NCBI GenBank assembly: GCA_031359995.1
Contig: JANMAT010000052.1
Location: 14,302 to 78,301, forward strand
DNA from: JANMAT01 sp031359995
GTDB lineage: Bacteria > Actinomycetota > Acidimicrobiia > Acidimicrobiales > Ilumatobacteraceae
Reading direction: 5' to 3'
Length of the DNA stretch: 64,000 nucleotides
A program made the position numbers and the translations under genes. The first letter of the stretch is position 1, and every line of letters begins with the position of its first letter. This document shows positions 8,317 to 17,682 of this stretch, in pieces. The notes beneath the pieces are model-generated. The model did not search any database. It saw only the letters and a list, made by a program, of their open reading frames with translations, and had not been told where the DNA came from.

Positions 8317-9905
8317 GGGGCGGACGTTACTGCGGCACTCAGTCGGTCGAGGATGTTGCGGGTCACCTGCTGCACCAGGGCGTCGCCGCCGGCCACGCCG
8401 TAGGACCAGTCGGTGCAGCCCGTGGTCACGACCGTGCCGTTGCGCTCGTAGCAGCCGAGCACGGCGTTGCCGTGGGCCACGCGGGCCACGTTGGCGGGCG
8501 ACGCGTCACCGAACAGGACATGGGCCACGCCCTCGAGCTCGCCGACGGCGCGCATCGCCTGCAGGCTCGTGGTGTACTCGTTGATGCCGAGGGCGGCATC
8601 GACCGACCAGAGCCGCGCCGGCGCCGAGCCGAGCACGGTGAACGTGTCGGGGCTCCCGTCGGCGTGGGTGGGCACGGGCAGGCCGTCGCGCAGGGTCAGC
8701 TCGCACCCGTCGCACTCGTAGCCGACCACCACGTGCTCGGCGCCGAGCACGTCGCCGTAGCGCAGGTCGGTGCCGGCGAACAGCCAGTGCCGCGGTTGCC
8801 AGATCGTGTACCCGCGCTGGCCGCGCGGCGTGCCGCCGGCGATGCGGGCGTAGCCGCCACGCGTGAACGACACGCCGGTCATGAGCGACTCGGGGCGTCC
8901 GATGATGGGGTCCGACCACATCGACGTGAGCAGATGCGGATCGGTCTTGCGGCGCGGGTCGGCCCGGCGGGCGCTGTCCTTGTAGCCGATCATGGTGTCG
9001 CCGCCGTCCTCCAGGCGCACCTGCCAGAACGAGGTGTTGCCCGACAGGAACGCCACGTTGCCGCCGCGGCCGATGAACGCCTCGACGGTGTCGCGCATGG
9101 GCGACGACCAGTACTCGTCGTGGCCCACCGAGAGCACCATCGGGTAGGCGTCGACGATGCCCGGCCGCTCCTCCAGGTCGCTGTTCACGGCGTAGTCGAA
9201 GGTGTAGCCGGCGGCCTCGGCCCATGCCACGAACGGGGCCTCCCACGTCGGCCAGCCGGCGCAGGCCGACCACGAGCAGATCGAGTGCCTGCGCCAGTAG
9301 GCCGACCACGCGTCGCCGCCCAGGTCGGGCTCGTCGTTCGTGTTGGCGTTGCGATGCTGCAGGGCGTCGGGTCGGGTGAGCAGCCCGTGGGCGAACGGGC
9401 GCCGGAACGACACCTGGGTGCCACCCGTGTACAGGTTCGGTCCGCCCCAGTCGTTGTAGGCGTTCCACGTGTTGGTCGACAGTTCCAGCAGGATCGGCGC
9501 CGTCGGCCCGCCGGTGCGGGCCCGCACGACGAAACCGGCCAGTCGCTCGACGGTGGAGCCGTCGGGGCGCTCGGCCCGCAGCACCACCTCGTACCAGCCC
9601 GAGCGCCAGTCGTCGCCGACCGTGATGGTGGTGGTGACCGGCCAGCGGGCCCCGTTGGCGGCGGCGTCGGCGGGGATCTCGTGGGGTTCGGCGATCATGC
9701 CGTCGAGCCGGGCCACCACGTCACGCCGGGCGCCCACGCGGGCGATCTCGATGTCGACGGCCAATGCGGTGTCGGCGGGCGCGACACGACCCGACCGGTG
9801 CGGTCGGGTCGTGGCCAGGTGCAGGTCGACGACGTCGCCGGGCTCGTAGGAGAGCCGCCCGGCATAGCCCTCGACGGCGAGTGGGTTCGGAGGTCGCTCG
9901 GTCAC
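8313..9905 (-). CDS. N,N-dimethylformamidase beta-subunit-like protein
   Basis: This 530-residue protein matches the large-subunit family of N,N-dimethylformamidase. An N-terminal immunoglobulin-like beta domain (SYEPGDVVDLHLATTRP ... GWYEVVLRAERPDG) precedes a class-I glutaminase-like core with LELSTNTWNAYNDWGGPNLY, AYPMVLSVGHDEYWS and GGNVAFLSGNTSFWQV. In the characterised enzyme, similar residues hold a mononuclear iron and the amide is hydrolysed. Most homologues are uncharacterised, so the substrate here is unknown. No separate small subunit is visible next to it. It ends in an ATGA overlap with the SnoaL-like gene. Confidence 0.8.
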   Translation of the reverse strand: MTERPPNPLAVEGYAGRLSYEPGDVVDLHLATTRPHRSGRVAPADTALAVDIEIARVGARRDVVARLDGMIAEPHEIPADAAANGARWPVTTTITVGDDWRSGWYEVVLRAERPDGSTVERLAGFVVRARTGGPTAPILLELSTNTWNAYNDWGGPNLYTGGTQVSFRRPFAHGLLTRPDALQHRNANTNDEPDLGGDAWSAYWRRHSICSWSACAGWPTWEAPFVAWAEAAGYTFDYAVNSDLEERPGIVDAYPMVLSVGHDEYWSSPMRDTVEAFIGRGGNVAFLSGNTSFWQVRLEDGGDTMIGYKDSARRADPRRKTDPHLLTSMWSDPIIGRPESLMTGVSFTRGGYARIAGGTPRGQRGYTIWQPRHWLFAGTDLRYGDVLGAEHVVVGYECDGCELTLRDGLPVPTHADGSPDTFTVLGSAPARLWSVDAALGINEYTTSLQAMRAVGELEGVAHVLFGDASPANVARVAHGNAVLGCYERNGTVVTTGCTDWSYGVAGGDALVQQVTRNILDRLSAAVTSAP

Positions 9906-9941
9906 GACGCGGACGCTAGCGCCGGCCCGGTCGCCCCGACC

Positions 9942-10565
9942 TCAGTGCCCGCGGCGGATCCACTCCTCGAGCTGGGGGGCCTCGGCACCGATGGTCGTCG
10001 AGTCGCCGTGGCCGGTGTGCACGATGGTCTCGGGCGGCAGGCTGAGCAACTGCTCGCGGATCGAGGTGACGATCGTGGGGAAGTCGCTGAAGCTGCGCCC
10101 GGTCGCGCCGGGGCCGCCACAGAACAGCGTGTCGCCGCTGAACACCACCCCGCCGGCCACGTTCACGAAGCAGCAGCAGCCGGGGGAGTGACCGGGCGTG
10201 TGCAGCACGCCCAGCTCGAGCCCGCCGGCGGTGAGCACGTCGCCCTTGGCCAACGTGCGGTCGGGGGCGCGGTCGGGGTACACCGCGTCCCACAGCATCC
10301 GGTCGGCCGGGTGCAGGTAGATGGGCGCGTCGACCTCGTCGGCCAGCGCGGCGGCGGCGTTGATGTGGTCGTTGTGCCCGTGGGTGAGGACCACGCCGGC
10401 CACGCGCCGGCCGTTGATCGCCTGCAGGATGGGGGCGGCGTCGTGGGCGGCGTCGATCACCATGACCTGCTTGTCGCTGCCGACGAGCCAGATGTTGTTG
10501 GTGACCTGCCACTCGCCGCCGTCGAGAGCGAAGATGCCTTCCGTCGTGACCAGTTCGACGGTCAC
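9942..10565 (-). CDS. MBL-fold hydrolase paired with mycothiol formaldehyde dehydrogenase
   Basis: The 207-residue metallo-beta-lactamase-fold enzyme has the metal motif THGHNDH near residue 61, TPGHSPG near 134, and SGDTLF near 153, as in glyoxalase II. Its start overlaps the stop of the dehydrogenase gene by 4 bp. In actinobacteria a glyoxalase-II-like hydrolase commonly follows S-(hydroxymethyl)mycothiol dehydrogenase. There it is expected to release formate and mycothiol from S-formylmycothiol. The assignment rests on this operon and the fold, not on a substrate motif. Confidence 0.87.
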   Translation of the reverse strand: MTVELVTTEGIFALDGGEWQVTNNIWLVGSDKQVMVIDAAHDAAPILQAINGRRVAGVVLTHGHNDHINAAAALADEVDAPIYLHPADRMLWDAVYPDRAPDRTLAKGDVLTAGGLELGVLHTPGHSPGCCCFVNVAGGVVFSGDTLFCGGPGATGRSFSDFPTIVTSIREQLLSLPPETIVHTGHGDSTTIGAEAPQLEEWIRRGH

Positions 10566-11650
10566 AGCACCACCACGCTGCGGAGCACTTCGCCGCGCTC
10601 CATCTTGTGGAAGGCCTCTTCGACCCCGTCGAGGGTGATCGTCTCGGACACGAAGCGGTCCAGGTCGAGGCGACCCTGCAGGTACAGCGAGATCAGCATC
10701 GGGAAGTCACGGCTGGGCACGCAGTCGCCGTACCAGCTCGGCTTCAGCGCACCGCCGCGGCCGAAGAACTCGATCATCGGGATGTCGGGGAACTTCATGG
10801 TGGGCGTGGGCACGCCCACCTGCACGACCGTGCCGGCGAAGTCACGGGCGAAGAAGGCCTGCTCGAGCACCTTGGGGTTGCCCACCGCCTCGATGCACAC
10901 GTCGGCGCCGAAGCCACCGGTGGCGGCGCGCACCGCCTCGACCGCATCTTCTTTGCTGCCGTTCACGGTGTGGGTGGCGCCGAACTGCTTGGCGATGGCC
11001 AGCTTCCGGTCGTCGAGGTCGACCGCCACGATGGTGGTGGCACCGGCCAGCTTGGCGCCGGCGATGGCGGCGTCACCGACGCCACCGCAGCCGAACACCG
11101 CCACCGAGTCGCCGCGTTGCACGTTGCCGGTGAGCATGGCGGCACCGATGCCGGCCATGACACCGCAGCCGAGCAGACCGGCGGTGGCTGCGGGCGCCGC
11201 CGGGTCGACCGGCGTGCACTGGCCGGCGGCCACGAGCGTCTTCTCGGCGAAGGCGCCGATGCCCAGCGCGGGTGACAGCTCGGTGCCGTCGATGAGGGTC
11301 ATCTTCTGCGTGGCGTTGAACGTGGCGAAGCAGTACTGGGGCTTGCCCTTCAGGCAGCTGCGGCAGTTGCCGCACACGGCGCGCCAGTTGAGGATGACGA
11401 AGTCACCCGGCTTCACGTTGGCCACCCCGGCGCCGACCGACTCGACGATGCCGGCCGCCTCGTGCCCGAGCAGGAACGGGAAGTCGTCGTTGATGCCGCC
11501 CTCCCGGTAGTGCAGATCGGTGTGGCACACGCCGCACGCCTGGATCTGCACCACGGCCTCGCCCGGACCCGGGTCGGGGATCACGATGGTCTCGACGCTC
11601 ACCGGCTGACCCTTGCTCCGGGCCACGACTCCACGAACCTGCTGCGCCAC
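10562..11650 (-). CDS. mscR: S-(hydroxymethyl)mycothiol dehydrogenase
   Basis: This is a 362-residue zinc-dependent medium-chain dehydrogenase. The catalytic zinc ligand region is GVCHTDLHYREGG, with GHEAAGIVESVG following. The structural zinc site is CGNCRSCLKGKPQYC, and the NAD-binding motif is VFGCGGVGDAAI. The sequence closely follows the actinobacterial class-III type that oxidises the formaldehyde-mycothiol adduct. The GTG at 11650 is chosen because AAGGAGG lies 8 bp before it; the longer frame upstream has no family resemblance. It forms a two-gene operon with the MBL hydrolase and implies that the host makes mycothiol. Confidence 0.9.
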   Translation of the reverse strand: MAQQVRGVVARSKGQPVSVETIVIPDPGPGEAVVQIQACGVCHTDLHYREGGINDDFPFLLGHEAAGIVESVGAGVANVKPGDFVILNWRAVCGNCRSCLKGKPQYCFATFNATQKMTLIDGTELSPALGIGAFAEKTLVAAGQCTPVDPAAPAATAGLLGCGVMAGIGAAMLTGNVQRGDSVAVFGCGGVGDAAIAGAKLAGATTIVAVDLDDRKLAIAKQFGATHTVNGSKEDAVEAVRAATGGFGADVCIEAVGNPKVLEQAFFARDFAGTVVQVGVPTPTMKFPDIPMIEFFGRGGALKPSWYGDCVPSRDFPMLISLYLQGRLDLDRFVSETITLDGVEEAFHKMERGEVLRSVVVL

Positions 11651-11735
11651 GATGGCTTCCTCCTTCGACGAGATCGACCGGAGGATCGTAGTGACCCGGG
11701 CCGCCGGCCGCCGCCCCCAACCGGGCGTGGAGCGG

Positions 11736-12956
11736 TCAGAACCAGCTGGCCGACCAGGGCACGACCGCCGAGTGGAACGCGGCCTCGGCCGCGGCCACCG
11801 CGCCCGCCGAGTGTTCGTCGACGCCACCGGTCGCGTGCAGCACCCACCACGACACCGAGCCGAACAGCACCGCGCCCACCGTCGCCACCGGCACGGTCAG
11901 GTCGGTGGGCCCGGTGGCCGCGGTGACGGTGGCGGGGCTGCCGCCGCCGTCGGCCTGCACGCGCCAGCGACCGTCGCTCAGACCGAGCGGGTCGACGACC
12001 TCGATGGTCGTGTCGAGCGGGGCCGCGTACGTGCGCCCGGCCAGGCAGGCGGCCACGTCGAGCGGGCGGGCCCACAGGAAGTCGGCCCGTTCGGTCTGGA
12101 TGGCGGCGCGACCGTCGGCCAGCCAGTGGGGGAGCAGCTCGGTGACCCGCCGGTTTCGGGCGACCACCTTGCGGGCCCAGTCGATCTCGCACACGTACCG
12201 CCACAGTCGGGCCTCCGCCGCCGGGCTGGCCCCGATGAGGATGTCGACGGTGACCACGCCGGCGGGCCGGCGGCCGTCGAAGGTCGAGTCGATCTTGTAC
12301 TGCACGAACCCGCTGACCGCGCCCGCATCGTCGCGGCACAGGGCCTGGAAGCCCTTCCACGGTTCGCTCGGCAGGCCCCGCAGGTAGCTGCTCCAGACGA
12401 AGTCGTCGCGCTCCAGTTCCGACGGTGACCGGCGCCGGTGGGCGTCGTAGGCCGGCCGGGCCTCGGCGACGAGCTCGTCGAGGTCGACCTGCTCCACCTC
12501 GCCCTCGCCCTGCGTGAGCCAGCGCGCCGCGCTGGTGGTGATCTCGACGGTGCCGTGCTCGGTGGCGGGGCCGTACCCGAAGCGCCCGTAGATCGGCCAC
12601 TCGGCGGCGATCAGCGTGGTCAGCGGTTCGCCCCGCTCGCGCCCGTCGCGCAGGGCCGCCACGAGCAGCTGCTGCATGAGGCCGCGCCGTCGGTGGGTCG
12701 AGCGCGTGGTCACCGAAGTCACGCCGCACGAGGTGAGCTCGCCCCCGCCGACCATGGTGGTGCTGAGCGGCATGGTGCGCACGGTGGCCACGATGCGCCC
12801 AGCGTCGAACGCCCCCTGCCAGCGCCCTGGGCGGAACTGCGCCGCACGGGCGACGACGTCGCGTTCGTCGACCGCGGCGACGTGGAAGCCGTGGTAGGTG
12901 GCGCGCTCGTAGGCGTCCGCCTCGTCCTGGCGGGCCGGGCGCGTCTCGTTGCTCAT
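11736..12956 (-). CDS. Eis-like GNAT acetyltransferase
   Basis: The protein has about 406 residues and the three-part organisation of Eis-type enzymes. The first GNAT domain has the acetyl-CoA loop RRRGLM near residue 93. A second GNAT-like domain spans about 150-290, and a C-terminal sterol-carrier-like domain (LDTTIEVVDPLGLSDGRWRV ... WVLHATGGVDEHSAG) ends in the invariant-type C-terminal aromatic Phe. Eis enzymes acetylate amines of aminoglycosides or proteins as hexamers. The natural substrate here is unknown. An ATG at 12974 is an alternative start six codons upstream. Confidence 0.85.
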   Translation of the reverse strand: MSNETRPARQDEADAYERATYHGFHVAAVDERDVVARAAQFRPGRWQGAFDAGRIVATVRTMPLSTTMVGGGELTSCGVTSVTTRSTHRRRGLMQQLLVAALRDGRERGEPLTTLIAAEWPIYGRFGYGPATEHGTVEITTSAARWLTQGEGEVEQVDLDELVAEARPAYDAHRRRSPSELERDDFVWSSYLRGLPSEPWKGFQALCRDDAGAVSGFVQYKIDSTFDGRRPAGVVTVDILIGASPAAEARLWRYVCEIDWARKVVARNRRVTELLPHWLADGRAAIQTERADFLWARPLDVAACLAGRTYAAPLDTTIEVVDPLGLSDGRWRVQADGGGSPATVTAATGPTDLTVPVATVGAVLFGSVSWWVLHATGGVDEHSAGAVAAAEAAFHSAVVPWSASWF

Positions 12957-13026
12957 GACCGCCACGCTACGCATGGCCTCGCCGGCTCCCCCGGGCGATT
13001 AACCGGCGTGATGAGCGACGGGCCCG

Positions 13027-14628
13027 TCAGGCGGTCGACTGCTCGACGAGGCGGCGGGCGATGACCTTCAGGCAGAGCGTCTCGTCGGCGCCCTCGAAGA
13101 TCGACAGCACGCGGGCGTCCACGAACAGACGGCTGACCGTGTACTCCTCGGCGTAGCCCATGCCACCGTGGATCTGCATGGCCTCGCGCGTGACCCACTC
13201 GGCCGCCTTGCACACGTAGGCCTTCACCATCGACGCCTCCATGGCACCCTGGCCCTTGGCCATGAGCGTGGCGACCTCGTAGGCGAACTGGCGCGCCGCC
13301 TGGATGATGATGGCCATGCGGGCCAGCTTCACCTTGGTCAGCTGGTACTCGCCGATCGGGTGGCCGAACACCTTGCGGTTGGCGGCGTAGTCACGGGCCG
13401 CCTCGTACGCGGCCTGCATCACGCCCACGGCGCGCGCTGCGGTCTGCAGACGACCATTCTCGAAGCCCTCCATCTGGAGGTAGAAGCCCTTGCCCAGACC
13501 GGCCTCGCCGCCGATCAGGGCATCGGCGGTCACCCACCAGTTCTCGAAGGCCAACTCGTAGGAGTGCATGCCGCGGTAGCCGATCGTGTCGATCGGGCGG
13601 CCCTCCATGCGGCCGCCGCCGGTCTGGTTCTGCACGAAGCCGTGGCCTTCGCCGCGCTCTTTGGGCACGAAGAACATCGACAGGCCCCGGTGGGTCTTCG
13701 AACGGTCGGGGTCGGTGCGGGCCAGCACGAGCAGCACGTCGGCGCGCGCCGCGAACGTGCACCACGTCTTCACGCCGTTGATGACCCAACCCTCGGCGCC
13801 GTCAGCGCCGGCGGCGCGCGTGGCGGTGACCTTCAGGCCGGCAACGTCGGAGCCGTAGTCGGGCTCGGTCACGGCGACGGCACCCATGACCTCGGCGGTG
13901 GCCAGCTTGGGCAGCCAGTAGTGCTTCTGCTCCTCGGTGCCGCCCTTCACCAGGGCGCGAGTGAGGATCTCGGGGCGGGTGATCAGCGAGCCGCCGATGC
14001 CGAGCGAGGCTCGGCTCAGCTCCTCGGTGGCCACGACCATGCCCATGTAGTCGCCGGCGCCGCCGGTGGCGTAGCCGCCGTACTCCTCGGGCACCGACAG
14101 GCCGAAGGCGCCCAGCTCGCCGAGGCCCGCGATGACCGCTTCGGGCACGTCCTCGTTGTAGCGGTGCACGTGCTCGGCCGACGGGCGGATGATGTCGTCG
14201 GCGAAGCGGCGGAACGTGTCCTGCACCATCTCGAAGTCGGGGTCCAGGTGCCGGGGCGCGTCGATGTCGGCCAGGGTCGCCAACAGCTCGGGGTCGCGGT
14301 AGTGGGCGACGAAGGTGTGGGCTTCGGCCAGCGGGTCGCGCTCCAGGCCCCACGATGACTCACGGCCCACGAGGCGGGCCGAGAGCTCGGCGGCGGCGTC
14401 GGCGACGAAGGCGCAGGTGAGCACGCCCTCCACCTCGCCCTTGGCGCCGTAGTCGAGCAGCGAGCGGGCCGTCTCGACCGCGGCCGACGCGTGGGCCAGG
14501 TCGTAGGCCAGCACCTGGTGGGCGTCGGGCCCGCCGTTGGCGGCCAGGTGACGCACTCCCTTCCCGACGATGCGCGAGCACAGCTCGACTACGGACGCGG
14601 CGGCGGTGAGATCGAGGACATCGGCCAT
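13027..14628 (-). CDS. Acyl-CoA dehydrogenase (long form)
   Basis: This 533-residue acyl-CoA dehydrogenase carries an N-terminal helical extension of about 110 residues before the core. The core shows LGAFGLSVPEEYGG, the FAD-binding signature AVAVTEPDYGSDVAGL, and GRLQTAARAVGVMQAAYEAA. The C-terminal signature is IHGGMGYAEEYTVSRLFVDARVLSIFEGADE. The Glu in the last segment fits the catalytic base position. The extended form is common in actinobacteria, and its acyl substrate is undefined. The ATG at 14628 is preferred over 14691 because the extra 21 residues lack family similarity. It is divergent from the LOG gene. Confidence 0.9.
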   Translation of the reverse strand: MADVLDLTAAASVVELCSRIVGKGVRHLAANGGPDAHQVLAYDLAHASAAVETARSLLDYGAKGEVEGVLTCAFVADAAAELSARLVGRESSWGLERDPLAEAHTFVAHYRDPELLATLADIDAPRHLDPDFEMVQDTFRRFADDIIRPSAEHVHRYNEDVPEAVIAGLGELGAFGLSVPEEYGGYATGGAGDYMGMVVATEELSRASLGIGGSLITRPEILTRALVKGGTEEQKHYWLPKLATAEVMGAVAVTEPDYGSDVAGLKVTATRAAGADGAEGWVINGVKTWCTFAARADVLLVLARTDPDRSKTHRGLSMFFVPKERGEGHGFVQNQTGGGRMEGRPIDTIGYRGMHSYELAFENWWVTADALIGGEAGLGKGFYLQMEGFENGRLQTAARAVGVMQAAYEAARDYAANRKVFGHPIGEYQLTKVKLARMAIIIQAARQFAYEVATLMAKGQGAMEASMVKAYVCKAAEWVTREAMQIHGGMGYAEEYTVSRLFVDARVLSIFEGADETLCLKVIARRLVEQSTA

Positions 14629-14705
14629 GGGCGTAGCGTAAGTCGGCACCGTGACGAGGCCAAAGCGAAGCGCACGCCGGGCGAGCGACATGCGACACTG
14701 CCCCC

Positions 14706-15296
14706 GTGCAGGTGTGCGTCTACTGCGGTTCCAGCTCCGGCTTCGATCCTGTCTACCGCCAGGCCGCCCACGAGCTGGGCACGGCCCTGGCCCGGGCCGG
14801 TCACGGCCTCGTGTACGGCGGCGGCGATGTGGGGCTCATGGGCACGGTGGCCGACGCGGTGCTCGGCGCCGGCGGCCCGGTCGTGGGTGTCATCCCCCAG
14901 GCGCTGGTCGACCGCGAGCTGGCGCACCAGGACCTGACCGAGCTGGTCATCACCGGCTCCATGCACGAGCGCAAGGCCATCATGGTGGAGCGGGCCGACG
15001 CCTTCGTGGCCCTGCCCGGCGGCTACGGCACCTTCGACGAGCTGTTCGAGACCCTCACCTGGCTGCAGCTCGGCATCCACGCCAAGCCGATCATCCTGTT
15101 CGACGTCGACGGGTTCTTCGCCCCGTTGCTCGCCCTGGCCGACCAGGCCGTGCGGGCCGGGTTCCTGAAGCCGGCGCACCGCGACGCCGCCGTCCACGCC
15201 GACAGCGTCGCCGCCGTGCTCGCCGCGCTCAGCGCTCCACCGGCGTCTCCCGTGCCCAAGTGGCTCGACGACCGACCGACGGGTGTGACCCCGTGA
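14706..15296 (+). CDS. LOG-family nucleotide 5'-monophosphate phosphoribohydrolase
   Basis: The 196-residue protein has the LOG (TIGR00730) signature PGGYGTFDELFETLTWLQ and the upstream GSMHERKAIM. The N-terminal VCVYCGSSSG forms the first strand of the lysine-decarboxylase-like Rossmann fold. Members cleave cytokinin nucleotides or purine nucleoside monophosphates to free base plus ribose 5-phosphate. GTG 14706 is the likely start. The stop overlaps the next gene's GTG start as GTGA. Confidence 0.9.
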   Translation: MQVCVYCGSSSGFDPVYRQAAHELGTALARAGHGLVYGGGDVGLMGTVADAVLGAGGPVVGVIPQALVDRELAHQDLTELVITGSMHERKAIMVERADAFVALPGGYGTFDELFETLTWLQLGIHAKPIILFDVDGFFAPLLALADQAVRAGFLKPAHRDAAVHADSVAAVLAALSAPPASPVPKWLDDRPTGVTP

Positions 15297-16315
15297 CCAC
15301 CGACGCCTGGCCCGGCGCCGAGTGGGCCACCGGGCGGGCTCCGGCGCGCGCCGCGGCCTGCATCGACGAGGCCGTCGACACCTGCCTGGCCGATCAGGCG
15401 CGCTACGGGGTGCACCTCGGGCTCGTGGTGATCCACCGTGGTCGGCTGGTGGCCGAGCGCTACGGCCCCACTGCCGATGCCGACACCCGCCTGGTGTCGT
15501 GGTCGATGGCCAAGAGCGTCGTGCACGCCATGATCGGGCTGTGCGTGCGCGACGGCCTGCTGCGGCTCGACCAGCCCGCACCCGTGGCCGAGTGGGCGGG
15601 CGACGAACGGTCGACCATCACCATCGACCAGCTGCTGGCCATGTGCGACGGTCTCGCGTTCCGCGAGGAGTACGTCGACCGTGAGGGTTCGGACGTGATC
15701 GACATGCTCTTCGGCCCCGGTGCCCCCGACGTCGCCGGCTACGCCCGGGCCCGGCCGCTCGTCCACACCCCCGGCACCGTCTGGAACTACTCGTCGGGCA
15801 CCTCGAACGTGCTGGCCGCCGTCGTGGGCGACGCGGTGGCGCCCGACGCCCGTTCCCCCGAGGAACGACGCGACCGCACCGAGGCGTGGCTGCGGCGCGA
15901 GCTGCTCGACCCGCTCGGCATGGCGTCGGCCACGGCCCGCTTCGACGCCGCCGGCACGTTCGTCGGCTCGTCGTTCCTGTACGCCACCGCGCGCGACTTC
16001 GCCCGGTTCGGGCTGCTGTACCTGCGCGGCGGTTGGTGGCGCGACCGCCGGCTGTTGCCCGAGGGCTGGGCCGCCCACGCCGCCACCGCGGCCATGGCCC
16101 CGGTGCCGGCGGAGGAGGGTTCATACGGCCGCCACTGGTGGTTGTGGGACGTCAGCGGCTTCCCCGACACGTTCGGTGCCCACGGCTACGAGGGCCAGTA
16201 CACGATCGTCAGCCCGGCGCGCGACCTGGTGGTGGTCCGTCTGGGCAAGACGCCGGCCGAACTCCGGCCGAACCTGTTGCCCCTGCTCAGGACCATCATC
16301 GCCGCCTTCGACTGA
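15293..16315 (+). CDS. Serine hydrolase, beta-lactamase/class C family
   Basis: This 340-residue cytoplasmic-looking protein (no signal peptide) has the class C beta-lactamase fold. The SxxK nucleophile motif is SMAK near residue 73. The Tyr motif is in NYSSGTSN, and HGYEGQY near the C-terminus is in the position of the third motif. Such enzymes include esterases such as EstB and 6-aminohexanoate-dimer hydrolase. The nearby segments LYATARDFARFGLLYLRGG and RRLLPEGW are typical. Substrate is not predictable. It is translationally coupled to the LOG gene. Confidence 0.88.
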   Translation: MTTDAWPGAEWATGRAPARAAACIDEAVDTCLADQARYGVHLGLVVIHRGRLVAERYGPTADADTRLVSWSMAKSVVHAMIGLCVRDGLLRLDQPAPVAEWAGDERSTITIDQLLAMCDGLAFREEYVDREGSDVIDMLFGPGAPDVAGYARARPLVHTPGTVWNYSSGTSNVLAAVVGDAVAPDARSPEERRDRTEAWLRRELLDPLGMASATARFDAAGTFVGSSFLYATARDFARFGLLYLRGGWWRDRRLLPEGWAAHAATAAMAPVPAEEGSYGRHWWLWDVSGFPDTFGAHGYEGQYTIVSPARDLVVVRLGKTPAELRPNLLPLLRTIIAAFD

Positions 16316-16362
16316 CGACAAAGCCGCGATCGAGCGGTTCGCGGACGGTAGAACGTGGAACG

Positions 16363-17583
16363 ATGTCCAACGTGCCGGTCGCCGCTGAGCAGCGCCTCGC
16401 GCGCCGTCGGCGCTCGTCCCAGCCCAAGGCGGCCAAGCCGCTGACGGCCAAGCGCGTGGTCTGGCGCACCGTGAAGCTGGCCACCGTGGTGCTCGTGGCC
16501 ATCCTGGCCGGCCCGGCGGCGATCCGCACCGGTCGGCAGAAGATGACCCAGCTCGCCCAGGTCAACTTCTGGCTGCTGCTGCTCGGTCTGATCCTCGAGC
16601 TCTCGGCGCTGGTGTCGTACTCGTTCCTGACCCGCGCGGCACTGCCGCGCAACCGCGTGTCGGTGCCGGTGCTCGTGCGCATCCAGTTCGCCACCAAGGC
16701 CCTGACCAACGTGGTGCCCGCCGGGAGCGCCGCCGGCTCGGCCCTCGGCTACCGACTGCTCACCACCGCCGGTGTCGCCGGCTCCGACGCCGGCTTCGCC
16801 CTGGCCACCGTGGGCCTCGGCTCGGCCCTGGTGCTCAACGCGGTGCTGTGGACGACGCTGCTCATCTCGATCCCGCTGGCCGGGTGGAACCCGCTGTACG
16901 TCACCTTCGCCCTCGTGGGCCTGTTCCTGTTCATGGTGTTCGGCGGCGTCATCTTCGGCCTCATGCGGGGTCAGGCCCAGGCCGAGCGGGTGCTGCGGGC
17001 GGTGTCGCGCCGCATCCACCTCCTCGACGAGGACCGCATGGGCGAGCTCGTCGGGCGGCTGGCGCGCCGGCTGCGCGAGCTGCTGGCCGACCGTGAGCTC
17101 GTGCGGCGGCTGGTGGGGTGGGCGTTGGCCAACTGGCTGCTCGACGCCAGCGCGCTGTGGGTCTTCTTCCGGGCGTTCGGCGTGGCCGTGCGACCCGACG
17201 CCCTGCTCGTGGCGTTCTGCGCCGGCAACGTCATGGCCGCCATCCCGATCATGCCGGGTGGCCTCGGCGTGTTCGACGGCACGCTCCTCACCCTGATGGG
17301 GTCCTTCGGTTACGGCGGCGTGGCGGGGGTGGCCAACGCCACGTACCGCGTGGCCCAGTACCTGGTGCCCATCCCGATCGGTGGCGTCTCGTACCTCACA
17401 CTGCGGCTGGGGCCGTGGCGGATCGACCGGGACAACGAGCTCGGCCCGCTCAGCGGCGAGGCGGCCACCGCGCTGGAGACCGGCGAGAGCGTCTACGACT
17501 GGGCTGAGCGCTACGGCGTGCGCGTGCCGGTGCCTCCGGTGGCTGCCCCGTCACCACCCCCCGTGAACGACCCCGCTCCGTAA
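16363..17583 (+). CDS. Flippase-like/LPG synthase transmembrane-domain protein
   Basis: The 406-residue integral membrane protein belongs to the UPF0104 / lysylphosphatidylglycerol synthase TM family. A basic N-terminus is followed by six to eight hydrophobic segments. The family motifs are QFATKALTNVVPAGSAAGSALGYRLL and, near the C-terminus, AIPIMPGGLGVFDGTL. It lacks the cytosolic aminoacyl-transferase domain of MprF, so it is likelier to be a lipid flippase or scramblase than a synthase. ATG 16363 follows a 47-bp gap after the serine hydrolase. The tail after residue 370 is soluble and proline rich. Confidence 0.83.
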   Translation: MSNVPVAAEQRLARRRRSSQPKAAKPLTAKRVVWRTVKLATVVLVAILAGPAAIRTGRQKMTQLAQVNFWLLLLGLILELSALVSYSFLTRAALPRNRVSVPVLVRIQFATKALTNVVPAGSAAGSALGYRLLTTAGVAGSDAGFALATVGLGSALVLNAVLWTTLLISIPLAGWNPLYVTFALVGLFLFMVFGGVIFGLMRGQAQAERVLRAVSRRIHLLDEDRMGELVGRLARRLRELLADRELVRRLVGWALANWLLDASALWVFFRAFGVAVRPDALLVAFCAGNVMAAIPIMPGGLGVFDGTLLTLMGSFGYGGVAGVANATYRVAQYLVPIPIGGVSYLTLRLGPWRIDRDNELGPLSGEAATALETGESVYDWAERYGVRVPVPPVAAPSPPPVNDPAP

Positions 17584-17682
17584 CCGTTCGGTCGCTCTGC
17601 GCAATACGTTGGGTCGTGGGGCGGCGAACATCGGCCGACCCGTTCCACCGGGCATCTCAGCGAGGGCGAGGCGCATCTTCCC

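Noticed and set aside
8472..11510. Very long plus-strand open frame of 1012 codons
   Set aside because: It lies antisense to three well-supported minus-strand genes (dimethylformamidase-like, MBL, mscR) and has a low-complexity, Arg/Gly-rich composition with no domain pattern. It is a GC-rich shadow frame.
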